Positions 22,101 to 30,335 of a stretch of 32,641 nt of DNA are shown here, piece by piece. Both the position numbers and the translations under genes were made by a program. This DNA comes from CAYFUF01 sp964394795 (GTDB lineage: Bacteria; Bacillota; Clostridia; Tissierellales; Peptoniphilaceae). The notes under the pieces were generated by a model, which searched no databases, was not told the origin of the DNA, and worked only from the letters and a program-made list of their open reading frames with translations. Within the stretch, counting starts at the first letter, position 1. Every line of letters starts with the position of its first letter. The stretch is from NCBI GenBank assembly GCA_964394795.1, contig CAYMYX010000017.1:1-32641 (forward strand), given 5' to 3'.

Positions 22101-23115
22101 CTGCACCAATTTCGATGATTCGATCGTTGAAACGAGAAAAACCAGTTGTCTCAATATCAAAAACGGTGTAAGATCCTTTCAATTTATCGATATCCAACTG
22201 GTAGACATTGGATAGAATATGGTGGTTTTGGCGAAGCGTCTTTGCTTCATATCCAAAGAGGACTTTCACATCACTTCCCTGTAGAGCGTTATAAACCAAG
22301 GGATAGGCCTGAACAGACCCGAAGTCAGTTACTCCAACCGCTGAGTGCCCCCATTCCTTTACCTTCTTTGCCAGGTCCTTTGGATTGATCATCCCTTCCA
22401 TGTTGGACATTTGAGTATGGACGGCAAACTCGACTCGGGGCGTATCAGCATCGTCGATGATGAGCTCAGGTTCTGCACTAGTCATACCTTCTACGGTGAG
22501 CACATTGGCGTTGGCGTAGCTGTCATAGGCAATACTGCCCTTGACCATCACCCAATTACCTTCGGTGATGTTGGCCAAGGCATTGTTCTGGTCCTTCTGG
22601 TGAACAAAGGATTTACAAGTGATCGCTCCGCCCTTTAGATTCTCGACATGATAAGTTATAATCATCAGCCCGGTTTTTGTAGTCAACTGATTAACTTCAC
22701 TAATTTTTCCTGAGGTCACCACAGGTCCACCCAGATTCCCCAGTTCATCCAAGGCAACATAATTGTCATAATCCCTGGCTGTAAACTTGCGACCAAGAAG
22801 AAAACCGTCCTCTGTACCTCGAACGGCTTCTGCTACTTTCTCTTTTTTTGGTCTCGAAATGATAATAGGTTCATCATAGTTTGATGGAGTCGAGTTTAGT
22901 TCTTTTTCAACACTCTCGAGGAGCTCGATATTTACCTTTACCGCACATTGAAAGAGGTCTTCAAGAAGACTAGACAATTGAAAGTGTTCCTGATCATCCA
23001 CTGGCAGACTTGACTGAAGTTGAAAAGCGACTTCCGAGCCTTGTTTATCATAGACAACCTTATCGATTTCAAGATATGAATATTTTTCATGTTGGACGAG
23101 CTTACTTAACTTCAT
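19114..23115 (-). CDS. polC: DNA polymerase III alpha subunit, PolC type
   Basis: PolC is the replicative DNA polymerase with built-in 3'-5' proofreading in Bacillota. The 1333 residues are about 100 shorter than Bacillus PolC. In order: N-terminal domain, OB fold (about 125-215), PHP part 1 (about 227-300), DnaQ-like exonuclease (about 314-480) with Asp320, Glu322, His458 and Asp463, PHP part 2 (about 500-640), then the polymerase core with zinc Cys801/804/826/829 and catalytic Asp855, Asp857 (PDIDLNF) and Asp985 (LLKLDELGH). The PHP ligands are largely replaced, and the C-terminus ends NQMSFIPGF rather than a clean QLSLF clamp motif. I chose ATG 23115 over TTG 23142 because the family begins near MKLSKLV; it overlaps ispG by 14 bp. 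proS, often adjacent in Bacilli, is absent. Confidence 0.97.
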   Translation of the reverse strand: MKLSKLVQHEKYSYLEIDKVVYDKQGSEVAFQLQSSLPVDDQEHFQLSSLLEDLFQCAVKVNIELLESVEKELNSTPSNYDEPIIISRPKKEKVAEAVRGTEDGFLLGRKFTARDYDNYVALDELGNLGGPVVTSGKISEVNQLTTKTGLMIITYHVENLKGGAITCKSFVHQKDQNNALANITEGNWVMVKGSIAYDSYANANVLTVEGMTSAEPELIIDDADTPRVEFAVHTQMSNMEGMINPKDLAKKVKEWGHSAVGVTDFGSVQAYPLVYNALQGSDVKVLFGYEAKTLRQNHHILSNVYQLDIDKLKGSYTVFDIETTGFSRFNDRIIEIGAVRYEDGNIVGEFSEFVYPERTLPEKIIELTGITDAMLKDAPTIDQVLLRFLTFAKDSIFVAHNADFDIGFIVENAKKLNLDFQPVYIDTLGLARALHPEYKNHKLDTLTKNLNVNLFNHHRASDDARATGIVFLKFIEEWAAFEIPLTDINETPSDYELARHDNYRTIVYVKEQKGLYNLYQLVSKANIETFFRSPGVSEKDLQHNREGLLLMTGFVDSELFDAISRRYPNDVLLKIASRYDVLCVQPPAYWEKALQSELVENEDHFKDIVEKIIQLARKLEKPCIAINMPYYFNPGDRLARNILVNYQRRLEFEREERYRFFTTKEMLNHFDWLGRETAYHLVVTATRDLADSFEEVRPIPQGTFTPELENAEEDLRQSTYEKAESIYGKPLPDLVEARLERELSSIINNGYASLYIIAKKLVEKSNEDGYLVGSRGSVGSSFAATMANITEVNPLSPHYVCPSCKYSEFITDHSVGSGFDLPAKDCPECGTTLNRDGQEIPFEVFLGFEGDKEPDIDLNFAGSYMSTIHKFTEEFFGKGKVFRAGTISGVQSKTAYGLIRKYLEQAYIPQEDEGISEARISSLQRIMEGTRRTTGQHAGGLIIVPSHLDVLDFTPIQYPADDPKSGTITTHFSYKNLEGTLLKLDELGHTSPTIIRQLQEMTDVDPLLIQFDDPKTMEIFSNTKTLDIRHDYSNKEDGSLGIPEFGTGFVRGMLSETKPTTFAELTRISGLSHGTNVWLNNAQELIRDGITTLSGSICTRDDIMIYLISMGMDKLDSFKTMESVRKGRGIPEGIEEKMRDHKVPSWYIDSCQKIQYMFPKSHAAAYVMMSYRIAWFKVHSPAAFYATYYTQRLSDFSTGFLFSKLDQVQNYMKDLKNAEEEKASDANKWTLLEVIEEMYARDYVFAEVDLYNSKACDFSIIDDRTILPPLSALNDVSEALAEAIVREREAGFISKQEFKTRTNANRSALASMEEYGLLESLPESNQMSFIPGF

Positions 23116-24169
23116 TGACTTCGGCTTTCTCAATTTCTTCAATAAGGGCTGTCAAAAGTTGATCTTCGGGTACTTGACGAATGACTTTCCCCTTCTTGAA
23201 AAGGACACCTTGACCTTTGTTTCCAGCGATACCAAAGTCAGCTTCTCGTGCTTCTCCTGGGCCATTCACCGGGCAACCCATAATAGCAACCTTGATATTT
23301 TTCTGCATGCCTTCCAGCATCTTTTCGGCTTCTTCAACCAAGCCAATGAGATCTATTTTCGTTCTTGCACAGGTAGGGCAGGAAATTAGATCGATGCCTT
23401 CCTGCCGCAGACCTAGGCTCCGCAGGATTTCGCGGCCAATCTTGATTTCTTGAACAGGGTCCCCTGTGATGGAAACGCGAATAGTGTCGCCAATCCCTTC
23501 GGCTAAAAGGGTTCCAATGCCAACTGCGGACTTGATTGTTCCGGTAAAGGCTGGGCCCGCCTCTGTTACACCGAGGTGGAGAGGATAGTCGCTGAGACTG
23601 GAGAACAGTCGATACGCTTCGATCATCATCTTCACGTCACTGGATTTAATGGAGACTTTGATGTTGTGGTAATCAAACTTCTCGACTCGTTTAATTTCTT
23701 CTAAAGCGGAATAAACCAGAGACTCCACATTGACGCCGTGATACTTGTCAATCATCTCTTGGTGGACCGATCCGGAGTTAACTCCTATGCGGATGGGTAT
23801 ATTTTTTTCTTTGCAAGCCAAAACGACTGGTTCTAGTTTTTCATCGCTACCGATGTTTCCCGGATTGATTCGTAAACAGTCACAACCGTATTCTACGGCA
23901 TAAAGCGCAAGACGGTAATCAAATTGAATATCAGCGATGAAAGGAATCGACGTTCTTGCTTTAATCAAGGGGATGGCCTTCGCGTCCTCTAAATCATTAA
24001 TAGCCGATCTGGAGATATCGCAACCGGCTTCTTCGAAAGCCAAAATCTGGGCTACGGTTGCCTCAACGTCTTTAGTATCCGTATTCGTCATCGATTGAAC
24101 GGTTACAGGCGCACCGCCGCCAATGGCAACGTCCCCTACAAAGATTTGTTTTGTATTTTTTCGTTCCAT
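23102..24169 (-). CDS. ispG: 4-hydroxy-3-methylbut-2-en-1-yl diphosphate synthase
   Basis: IspG is a 4Fe-4S enzyme of the MEP isoprenoid pathway, converting ME-cPP to HMBPP. The 355 residues are the short bacterial form: a TIM-barrel N-domain and a C-terminal iron-sulfur domain with Cys264 and Cys267 (SCPTCARTK), Cys299 and Glu306 (GCPVNGPGEA) as cluster ligands. GAGGAG precedes the ATG. It follows rseP after 21 bp and overlaps polC by 14 bp. Clostridial genomes often carry dxr-rseP-ispG in a row; here dxr is not between cdsA and rseP, so the pathway's first committed enzyme must be elsewhere or replaced. The isoprenoids feed UppS in the same operon. Confidence 0.97.
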   Translation of the reverse strand: MERKNTKQIFVGDVAIGGGAPVTVQSMTNTDTKDVEATVAQILAFEEAGCDISRSAINDLEDAKAIPLIKARTSIPFIADIQFDYRLALYAVEYGCDCLRINPGNIGSDEKLEPVVLACKEKNIPIRIGVNSGSVHQEMIDKYHGVNVESLVYSALEEIKRVEKFDYHNIKVSIKSSDVKMMIEAYRLFSSLSDYPLHLGVTEAGPAFTGTIKSAVGIGTLLAEGIGDTIRVSITGDPVQEIKIGREILRSLGLRQEGIDLISCPTCARTKIDLIGLVEEAEKMLEGMQKNIKVAIMGCPVNGPGEAREADFGIAGNKGQGVLFKKGKVIRQVPEDQLLTALIEEIEKAEVNEVK

Positions 24170-24190
24170 GAAGACTCCTCATTCTGCTTT

Positions 24191-25198
24191 TTAAAAAATG
24201 TTGATAATATCTTTTACGGAAATCAAGACGATTAAACCCAATAGGAAGGCAAAGCCTACCATAGTAATCTTGGTTTCTAATTCTTTGTTCACTGGTTTGC
24301 CTCTAAGCTTTTCGATAATGATGAAAAGGAGCTTGGAACCATCCAAAGCCGGTATAGGTAACAGGTTGAAAAAGGCCAAGTTAACGGAGATGTAGCCGGT
24401 CAAGAAGATGAGAGGCATCAGTCCATTACTAGCAGCTTGTCCTATGGTAGATATGACGCCAACAGGACCCGATACGGCATCCATGCCCAGTTGACCACTG
24501 AACAACATCCCCAAAATTTGGAATAATTGGATAAAGGTGGTCCAGGTCATCTCAAAGCCCTGTTTGATGGAGTTGATTGGATTGTCTCGTACGGTTCTTG
24601 CGATAAAGCCGATAAGGTATCGACCATCCTGCTCTTGAGCTTGGACATCGACACTATTGCTTGTGCCATCCGGTTTTTCGTAGGTAATCGTCAACATTTC
24701 ACTTCCGTGTTCTTGGACGATGTTTCTCAGATGTTCCTGCCCTTCGACGGCAACCCCATTAATGGCAGTAATCTCATCACCTTCCTCAAGTCCCGCTTCG
24801 GCAAGGACAGAGTTTTCAGTGAACTCATCAACGACAGGGACCGGTTGGCCCATCATAGCCGCATAGATACTGAACAGGAGGACAGCAGTTAGGATGTTCA
24901 TGATTGGTCCCGCCAAGATAGTAAAAAATCGTTGCCAAGGTTTTGCTTGATCAAAACCTCTAGGATCAGCACTATCTTCGTCTTCCCCTTCCATGGCACA
25001 ATAGCCACCCAGGGGGATGGCCCGCAAAGAATACTCGGTTTCTCCCTTTTGACTTTGCACGATAGCGGGACCCATTCCTATGGAAAACTCGTTGACTTTT
25101 ATGTTGACTGCTTTAGCGACTAAAAAGTGACCTAGCTCGTGGAATAAGACCACAAGTAGGAAGACCGCTAAGGCAGATATAATCGTAATAAAATTCAT
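24191..25198 (-). CDS. rseP: Site-2 intramembrane zinc metalloprotease RseP/RasP
   Basis: This membrane protease cleaves substrates within the bilayer (anti-sigma factors, signal peptide remnants). The 335 residues have the zinc motif HELGH (20-24) in the first transmembrane helix, a PDZ domain (about 110-195, GLEEGDEITAINGV), and the second active-site motif NLLPIPALDG in a C-terminal helix, followed by a last hydrophobic segment. It lies between cdsA (24 bp upstream) and ispG (21 bp downstream), close to the standard order but without dxr. Confidence 0.95.
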   Translation of the reverse strand: MNFITIISALAVFLLVVLFHELGHFLVAKAVNIKVNEFSIGMGPAIVQSQKGETEYSLRAIPLGGYCAMEGEDEDSADPRGFDQAKPWQRFFTILAGPIMNILTAVLLFSIYAAMMGQPVPVVDEFTENSVLAEAGLEEGDEITAINGVAVEGQEHLRNIVQEHGSEMLTITYEKPDGTSNSVDVQAQEQDGRYLIGFIARTVRDNPINSIKQGFEMTWTTFIQLFQILGMLFSGQLGMDAVSGPVGVISTIGQAASNGLMPLIFLTGYISVNLAFFNLLPIPALDGSKLLFIIIEKLRGKPVNKELETKITMVGFAFLLGLIVLISVKDIINIF

Positions 25199-25222
25199 AA
25201 TTGCTCCTCAGTAAGTGAAACG

Positions 25223-26020
25223 TTAAACGCCAATATTGGACAACAGACGCAAGGCAAACCAAATGGTTGGGGCGGCAAATAAAATAGAGTCAAATCGGTC
25301 GAGAATGCCGCCATGGCCGAGTAATACCCAGCCAAAGTCCTTAACTCCAACTTCCCTTTTTAGTCGTGATGCAAACAAATCACCCACCTGGCTCATGATT
25401 GATGCCAAGAAGACTGCACTGAGAATGGCGATAACATCATAGTCGGAATATAGGTTGGCCTGTAAGATGAATGCTAATATAACTGCCGATATGGTTCCTC
25501 CCACAGCACCTTCTACTGTCTTTTTTGGACTTATCGTCGGGGCTAATGGCGTTTTTCCTAGTAGCATACCCCAAACAAAAGCAAAGGTATCTGTCCCCCA
25601 TGCAGCGACAAAGACGAGCAGTAAAACCAGTTCGTTCTCAGCGGGTAGGAGTAGTAGAAAGCTGAACAACACGCTGACATAGATTACGCCGACGAGGGCG
25701 ATGAAGAGGTCGTTCAAGTTAAATTCCTTACGGAAAGTGTAAATGACAAAATTCATCAACAAGAAAAGGGCAATAACGGCTAGCATATGTTCTGATTTAT
25801 GCTGATAGGCAAACCACTGGATAAGTATATTGGCAAATAAGGTGAGAAAGATAATATACTTGGGTTCATTTCGGCGAAGGGCATGAAAGAGCTCAACGAT
25901 ACCGATACAAGAAATCACCAAAACAAGAGCCAAGAGGCTTAATCTTGACCCAAAGATGACCAAACCAATGATGGCTAGTAGGATGATTCCAGTAATTGCT
26001 CTAATCAAGACTCCCTTCAT
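25223..26020 (-). CDS. cdsA: Phosphatidate cytidylyltransferase
   Basis: CdsA makes CDP-diacylglycerol from phosphatidic acid and CTP in the membrane, the branch-point precursor for phospholipids. The 265 residues are mostly hydrophobic helices and end with the family signature SRLKREVGVKDFG followed by GHGGILDRFDS (here LLGHGG rather than the usual IPGHGG). It overlaps uppS by 4 bp (ATGA), showing coupling. Its product is the substrate of PgsA encoded at 4387-4941. Confidence 0.95.
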   Translation of the reverse strand: MKGVLIRAITGIILLAIIGLVIFGSRLSLLALVLVISCIGIVELFHALRRNEPKYIIFLTLFANILIQWFAYQHKSEHMLAVIALFLLMNFVIYTFRKEFNLNDLFIALVGVIYVSVLFSFLLLLPAENELVLLLVFVAAWGTDTFAFVWGMLLGKTPLAPTISPKKTVEGAVGGTISAVILAFILQANLYSDYDVIAILSAVFLASIMSQVGDLFASRLKREVGVKDFGWVLLGHGGILDRFDSILFAAPTIWFALRLLSNIGV

Positions 26021-26721
26021 TTAACGCCTCCGTATCGCCTATCTCTTTGCTGGTAGTTATAGAAAGCATCATATAAGTCCTTCTCGGAGAAATCAGGCCA
26101 CAAGATATCCGTAAAGTAAAACTCCGCATAGGCAGCCTCCCATATCATAAAGTTAGAAAGTCGTTCTTCCCCACCTGTCCGGATGACTAAGTCAAGCTGA
26201 GGTAATTCATGAGTCTCAATAACTCGATTGATGTCATCTTCGCTGATTGTCCTGACCAAAGGATCTTCTAAAAGTTGATTGATACTGCGAATGATAGAAT
26301 CTCTGCCGCCATAATTCAACCCAATATTCAGCACCATGCCGGTGTTGTCTTTGGTTTTATTCTGTGCATAGTTAATCGCCTGTCGGCTGGCAAAAGGAAT
26401 CTTAGATGGTTCCCCCATCAACGTCAGTTTGATGTTATTATCGTTCAGTTCATCGATGTATTCCTTGATGAACTTGATAATTAGCTCCATCAAAGCAGAT
26501 ACCTCGGTCACCGATCTTTTCCAGTTCTCTGTGGAGAAAGCATAGAGGCTTAAAGCCGCAACGCCTGCATTGCTGCAGGCGCGCGTAATGTTTACTACAT
26601 TTTCAGATCCCTGGATGTGACCTTCGCTGCGATTAAGCTCACGCTTCTGTGCCCATCGGCCATTACCATCCAATATGATGCCAACATGCTTAGGGATCTT
26701 ATTTAAATCAGTAAATTTCAT
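26017..26721 (-). CDS. uppS: Isoprenyl (undecaprenyl) diphosphate synthase
   Basis: UppS condenses isopentenyl diphosphate onto farnesyl diphosphate in cis to make the C55 carrier for cell wall synthesis. The 234 residues show Asp18 in LDGNGRWA, STENWKRS, the signature RTGGEERLSNFM (usually RTSGEQRLSNF) and the C-terminal QRDRRYGG. The Ser-to-Gly change in the signature is conservative and does not suggest loss of function. It starts 12 bp after frr and overlaps cdsA by 4 bp. Confidence 0.96.
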   Translation of the reverse strand: MKFTDLNKIPKHVGIILDGNGRWAQKRELNRSEGHIQGSENVVNITRACSNAGVAALSLYAFSTENWKRSVTEVSALMELIIKFIKEYIDELNDNNIKLTLMGEPSKIPFASRQAINYAQNKTKDNTGMVLNIGLNYGGRDSIIRSINQLLEDPLVRTISEDDINRVIETHELPQLDLVIRTGGEERLSNFMIWEAAYAEFYFTDILWPDFSEKDLYDAFYNYQQRDRRYGGVK

Positions 26722-26733
26722 AGTTTCCTATTT

Positions 26734-27285
26734 CTAGATTTCCATCAATTCCTTTTCTTTATCCTTGGCAATTGATTCAATCTCTTTGATATATTTGTCC
26801 GTAATCTTTTGTACATCATCCTCGGAATCGAAACGGTCATCTTCGGTCATCTCATTATTCTTCTCTGCCTTCTTTACTTCAGCTAAGGCATCGCGACGAA
26901 TGTTGCGGATAGCAACTTTGGCATCTTCTGAGCGACTGCCAACTTCTTTAGATAAGTCTTTACGGCGTTCCTCCGTTAGCGGTGGGAACGGTAAGCGAAT
27001 AATCTTGCCATCATTGTTCGGTGTAATACCTAAATCTGATGCGGAGATAGCCTTCTCAATTGGCTTCAAGTTGTTAGCGTCCCAAGGTTGAATCGTGATG
27101 AGCATTGCCTCGGGCACATTAATGGTTGCCGCTTGGTTAATTGGTGTGTCTACTCCGTAATAGGGAAAGGTAATACCATCCAGTAGCTTTGGGTTGGCGC
27201 GACCTGCACGTATCGTTTGCAAACCCTCGGAAAATACGTCAACAGTCTTTTTCATGCTTTTTTCATATTCTTTTAGGTTAAACAT
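26734..27285 (-). CDS. frr: Ribosome recycling factor
   Basis: RRF splits post-termination ribosomes together with EF-G. The 183 residues match the family (about 185), with LQTIRAGRANPKLLDGI near the N-terminus, the PWDANNLKPIEKAI segment and LSKEVGSRSEDAKVAIRNIR near the C-terminus. AAGGAGAATAAAA precedes the ATG. It starts 2 bp after the pyrH stop, the standard pyrH-frr pair. Confidence 0.98.
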   Translation of the reverse strand: MFNLKEYEKSMKKTVDVFSEGLQTIRAGRANPKLLDGITFPYYGVDTPINQAATINVPEAMLITIQPWDANNLKPIEKAISASDLGITPNNDGKIIRLPFPPLTEERRKDLSKEVGSRSEDAKVAIRNIRRDALAEVKKAEKNNEMTEDDRFDSEDDVQKITDKYIKEIESIAKDKEKELMEI

Positions 27286-27287
27286 TT

Positions 27288-27998
27288 TTATTCTCCTTCA
27301 ACGAGTGTTCCTATTTTTTCGCCTTCCACAATCCTGACCAAGTTTTCAGGGTCATCGATGCCAAAGACGATAAGCGGCATAGCGTTATCCATGCATAGGG
27401 AGGTTGCTGTTGAATCCATGATACCCAATCCTTGGGTAAGAATGTCTCGATAGGTCAGTCGGTCATATTTCACTGCATCCGGATTTATATTTGGATCAGA
27501 GTCATAGACGCCGTCTGTTCCGGTTTTGCCAAGTAGGATACATTCTGCATTCAGCTCACATGCTCGGAGTGCTGCGGTAGTATCGGTAGAGAAGTAAGGA
27601 AGACCAGTACCTGCACCGAAAATAACAACGCGACCCTTTTCAAAATGGCGAATTGCTCTCCTTCTGATATAGGGTTCTGCCACTTCCGGCATTTGAATAG
27701 CCGTTTGAACACGAGTCTCAACACCCAAGTTCTCCAGTGATGCTTGCAGCCTAAGTGCATTAATGACGGTTCCTAGCATTCCCATGTGATCCGAAGTAGC
27801 TCGCTCAATTTCAACTGATGAGCGACCTCTCCAAAAATTGCCACCACCTACAACGATACCGATTTCCAATCCCTTGTCATGGATTTCTTTGATTGATTGG
27901 CAAATATTGTCAATGGTTTTATCATCAAGACCGCCGCCTTTTTTGCCAGAAAGCGCTTCACCACTCAATTTCAAGACTACCCTTTTATATGGAAACAT
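27288..27998 (-). CDS. pyrH: UMP kinase
   Basis: PyrH is the hexameric bacterial UMP kinase that makes UDP for nucleotide and cell wall synthesis. The 236 residues have VVLKLSGEALSG, VVGGGNFWRG, DHMGMLGTVINALRLQ and FGAGTGLPYFSTDTTAALRA, all typical. I chose ATG 27998 because AAAGGGGG lies at good spacing; ATG 28022 would add eight non-family residues and has no ribosome binding site. In most bacteria pyrH directly follows tsf; here a three-gene hydroxylase operon intervenes, and a separate promoter lies at the end of that operon. Confidence 0.97.
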   Translation of the reverse strand: MFPYKRVVLKLSGEALSGKKGGGLDDKTIDNICQSIKEIHDKGLEIGIVVGGGNFWRGRSSVEIERATSDHMGMLGTVINALRLQASLENLGVETRVQTAIQMPEVAEPYIRRRAIRHFEKGRVVIFGAGTGLPYFSTDTTAALRACELNAECILLGKTGTDGVYDSDPNINPDAVKYDRLTYRDILTQGLGIMDSTATSLCMDNAMPLIVFGIDDPENLVRIVEGEKIGTLVEGE

Positions 27999-28029
27999 GA
28001 AACCCCCTTTTGTTCTTGTCATGCTATCG

Positions 28030-28058
28030 ATTTTATCATTACTTTATAAGTTGTTCAA
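28030..28058 (-). promoter_or_regulatory. Probable pyrH promoter overlapping the end of the hydroxylase gene
   Basis: -35 TTGAAC (28053-28058, inside the last codons of the hydroxylase large subunit) and -10 TAAAAT (28030-28035, five of six) are separated by 17 bp. The predicted start near 28023 is about 25 bp from the chosen pyrH ATG. No terminator separates the hydroxylase gene from pyrH, so read-through is also likely. Confidence 0.55.
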
Positions 28059-30335
28059 CGACTCAGATTTTTCTTGAAGTCCCTTCCAAATATCCTCGCT
28101 CGAGAAAGGAAGTTCGCGAAGTCGTAGCCCACAAGCGTTGTAAATGGCATTACCTATCGCCGGAGACGGCGTATTAATGACGACTTCCCCAATCGACTTC
28201 ACACCAAAGGGTCCCGATGGTTCATAAGACGAATTAAAATCTACTCGAATATTTGGGCTTAAATCTCTTCGTGGTATCTGGTAAGTAAGCAAGGAATTAT
28301 ATATGGTTCGCCCATCAGCAGCCCTTGGCGAATCTTCGGTTAGGGCCATCCCTATGCCTTGCATCAAGCCGCCCTCTGTTTGCACCTTTACCAAGTTGGG
28401 GTTAATAATGGTTCCACAGTCCACCTCGGCAACATAGTCCAAAATTTGAACCTTGCCAGTTTCTGGATCTAAGTCGATTTTTACACAAGCTGCCATAGCT
28501 GGCGGAGGTGAGTATTCTCCTCCCCAGCTTGCTTCGCCTTCTAAGCGCTGGTGGTTCCATACATACAGCTTAGTAGACAAGTCGACCAAGCTTATGCTAA
28601 CGCCAATATCATTAGTGAAACTTTCGCCATCGAATTTAATTTGATCGGGCTGGCTGTCTAACATCGACGCCGCACAATCAACCATTTTTTTGACCAATTC
28701 CTCGGCAGCTAACTTCACTGCATTTCCGGTGACATATGCGGTTGAAGAGGCATAGGATCCGGGATCATAAGGTGACACATCGGTATCCACACCATGAACA
28801 TTGATTCTCTTCGTCGAACATTGAAGAACTTCCGAAGCAATCTGTGTCAGCGTGGTATCCGATCCCGTCCCCATGTCGGTGGACCCAATCATCAGGGTGT
28901 AGAATCCATCCTCCTCTAGTAGAACGCGGGCCGATGATGAGTCAATCTTAGCAATGCCGGATCCCTGCATGGCCATCGCAGAACCCACTGCTACAATGTG
29001 TCCGTTATCCAAAACTTTTCGAGGATAGATATCATCCCAGCCAATTTTTTCTCTGGCAGTTGTTAGCATATCACTGAGGACACAGCTATCGTTAGGCTCA
29101 TCGAGAATGTGGAGCCATTGCCCTTCCTCAACCGCGTTCATCTGCCTTATCGTCAGCGGGTCAATGCCTAGTTTGTGGGCCAGCTCATCAACCGCTGATT
29201 CTAAAGCGAAGATGCCTTGGGTAGCACCGTAACCACGATAAGCCCCATAGGCTTGGTGATTGGTGTAAACCACATCATAGCGGAAGCGGTAAGCTTCGAA
29301 TTTACCGTAGATTGGAATCGCTTTGCCCCCGGTTAATCCAATTGTCGTCGACCCGTGTTCTCCGTAAGCACCGGAATCCGAGAGTGCATACATATCAATT
29401 GCCTTGATTATGCCATCTTTTGAAGCGCCAATCTTGACGTTGATTTTCATGGGATGGCGTTGGGAACCGGCTATCATACTCTCTTGTCTGCTATAAATCA
29501 TCGTGGCCGCTTTGCCTGTTTTCATCGTGACTAAAGCGGGATAGAATTCCATTACCGCTGTTTGCTTCGCGCCAAAGCCTCCACCTACACGAGGTTTAAT
29601 CACTCGGACACGAGACATCGGGATGCCAAGGGCTGTGCCTAATATGCGTCGAACATGAAAGGGAATCTGGGTGGAAGATAAGCAGCAAAGGCGATTATGT
29701 TCATCAAACCAAGTATGGGCGCGGAACGTTTCCATGTATACTTGGGAGTTTGCTTTGGTCGTATACTGTTCCTCTACAATGACATCGCAATGCTCGAAAA
29801 CCTCATCGACATCATTCTGCTTTTGCTCGCCGGAAGCAATTAGATTTCGCTTCGCACTGCCGCCTACATTTACTTGGAAGTTCCAATCTTCCTCAGGATG
29901 AACAAGCTGATCACTTCCCATCGCCTTCTCTGGATCTAAAACAGGTTCCAACACCTTATATTCCACTTTGATTAATCGTAAGGCTTTATCTACTACCTTC
30001 TCGTTACTTCCTGCGACTATTGCCACAGGGTCGCCAACATAACGCACCCATTTGTCCAAAATCTTCCGATCATTCGGTGAGGGTTTTGGATAAGATTGGC
30101 CCGAGTTGCAAAAGCGAATATCAGGAACGTCTTTATAAGAATAAATACCTTCGATTCCCTCAATCTTCAGAGCAGTCGCTGCATTAACATCGATGACTTC
30201 CGCAAAGGCATGTGGTGACCGCAAGACTTTAACAACTAAAGCTTTTTCCGGCGCCAAATCCTCAGTATAAACAGGCTTGCCCGACAGCAAAGACTCAGCA
30301 TCGCTCTTTGGGATAGGTTTATTGAAATCACTCAT
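28044..30335 (-). CDS. Molybdenum hydroxylase large subunit, xanthine dehydrogenase family (XdhA-type)
   Basis: This is the molybdopterin-binding catalytic subunit of a three-subunit hydroxylase; by similarity a xanthine/purine dehydrogenase, though substrate cannot be fixed from sequence. The 763 residues start with the aldehyde oxidase/xanthine dehydrogenase a/b hammerhead (GKPVYTEDL) and carry STQIPFHVRR, GGGFGAKQ (251-258), AYRGYGATQG (365-374) and Glu717 in SIGEVV, the position of the catalytic base. The CO dehydrogenase AYxCSFR loop is absent. I chose ATG 30335 because GGAGGTGGG lies just before it; ATG 30350 precedes that site. It overlaps the iron-sulfur gene by 8 bp. No cofactor maturation gene (XdhC/MocA type) is in the window. 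Confidence 0.88.
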   Translation of the reverse strand: MSDFNKPIPKSDAESLLSGKPVYTEDLAPEKALVVKVLRSPHAFAEVIDVNAATALKIEGIEGIYSYKDVPDIRFCNSGQSYPKPSPNDRKILDKWVRYVGDPVAIVAGSNEKVVDKALRLIKVEYKVLEPVLDPEKAMGSDQLVHPEEDWNFQVNVGGSAKRNLIASGEQKQNDVDEVFEHCDVIVEEQYTTKANSQVYMETFRAHTWFDEHNRLCCLSSTQIPFHVRRILGTALGIPMSRVRVIKPRVGGGFGAKQTAVMEFYPALVTMKTGKAATMIYSRQESMIAGSQRHPMKINVKIGASKDGIIKAIDMYALSDSGAYGEHGSTTIGLTGGKAIPIYGKFEAYRFRYDVVYTNHQAYGAYRGYGATQGIFALESAVDELAHKLGIDPLTIRQMNAVEEGQWLHILDEPNDSCVLSDMLTTAREKIGWDDIYPRKVLDNGHIVAVGSAMAMQGSGIAKIDSSSARVLLEEDGFYTLMIGSTDMGTGSDTTLTQIASEVLQCSTKRINVHGVDTDVSPYDPGSYASSTAYVTGNAVKLAAEELVKKMVDCAASMLDSQPDQIKFDGESFTNDIGVSISLVDLSTKLYVWNHQRLEGEASWGGEYSPPPAMAACVKIDLDPETGKVQILDYVAEVDCGTIINPNLVKVQTEGGLMQGIGMALTEDSPRAADGRTIYNSLLTYQIPRRDLSPNIRVDFNSSYEPSGPFGVKSIGEVVINTPSPAIGNAIYNACGLRLRELPFSSEDIWKGLQEKSESLNNL

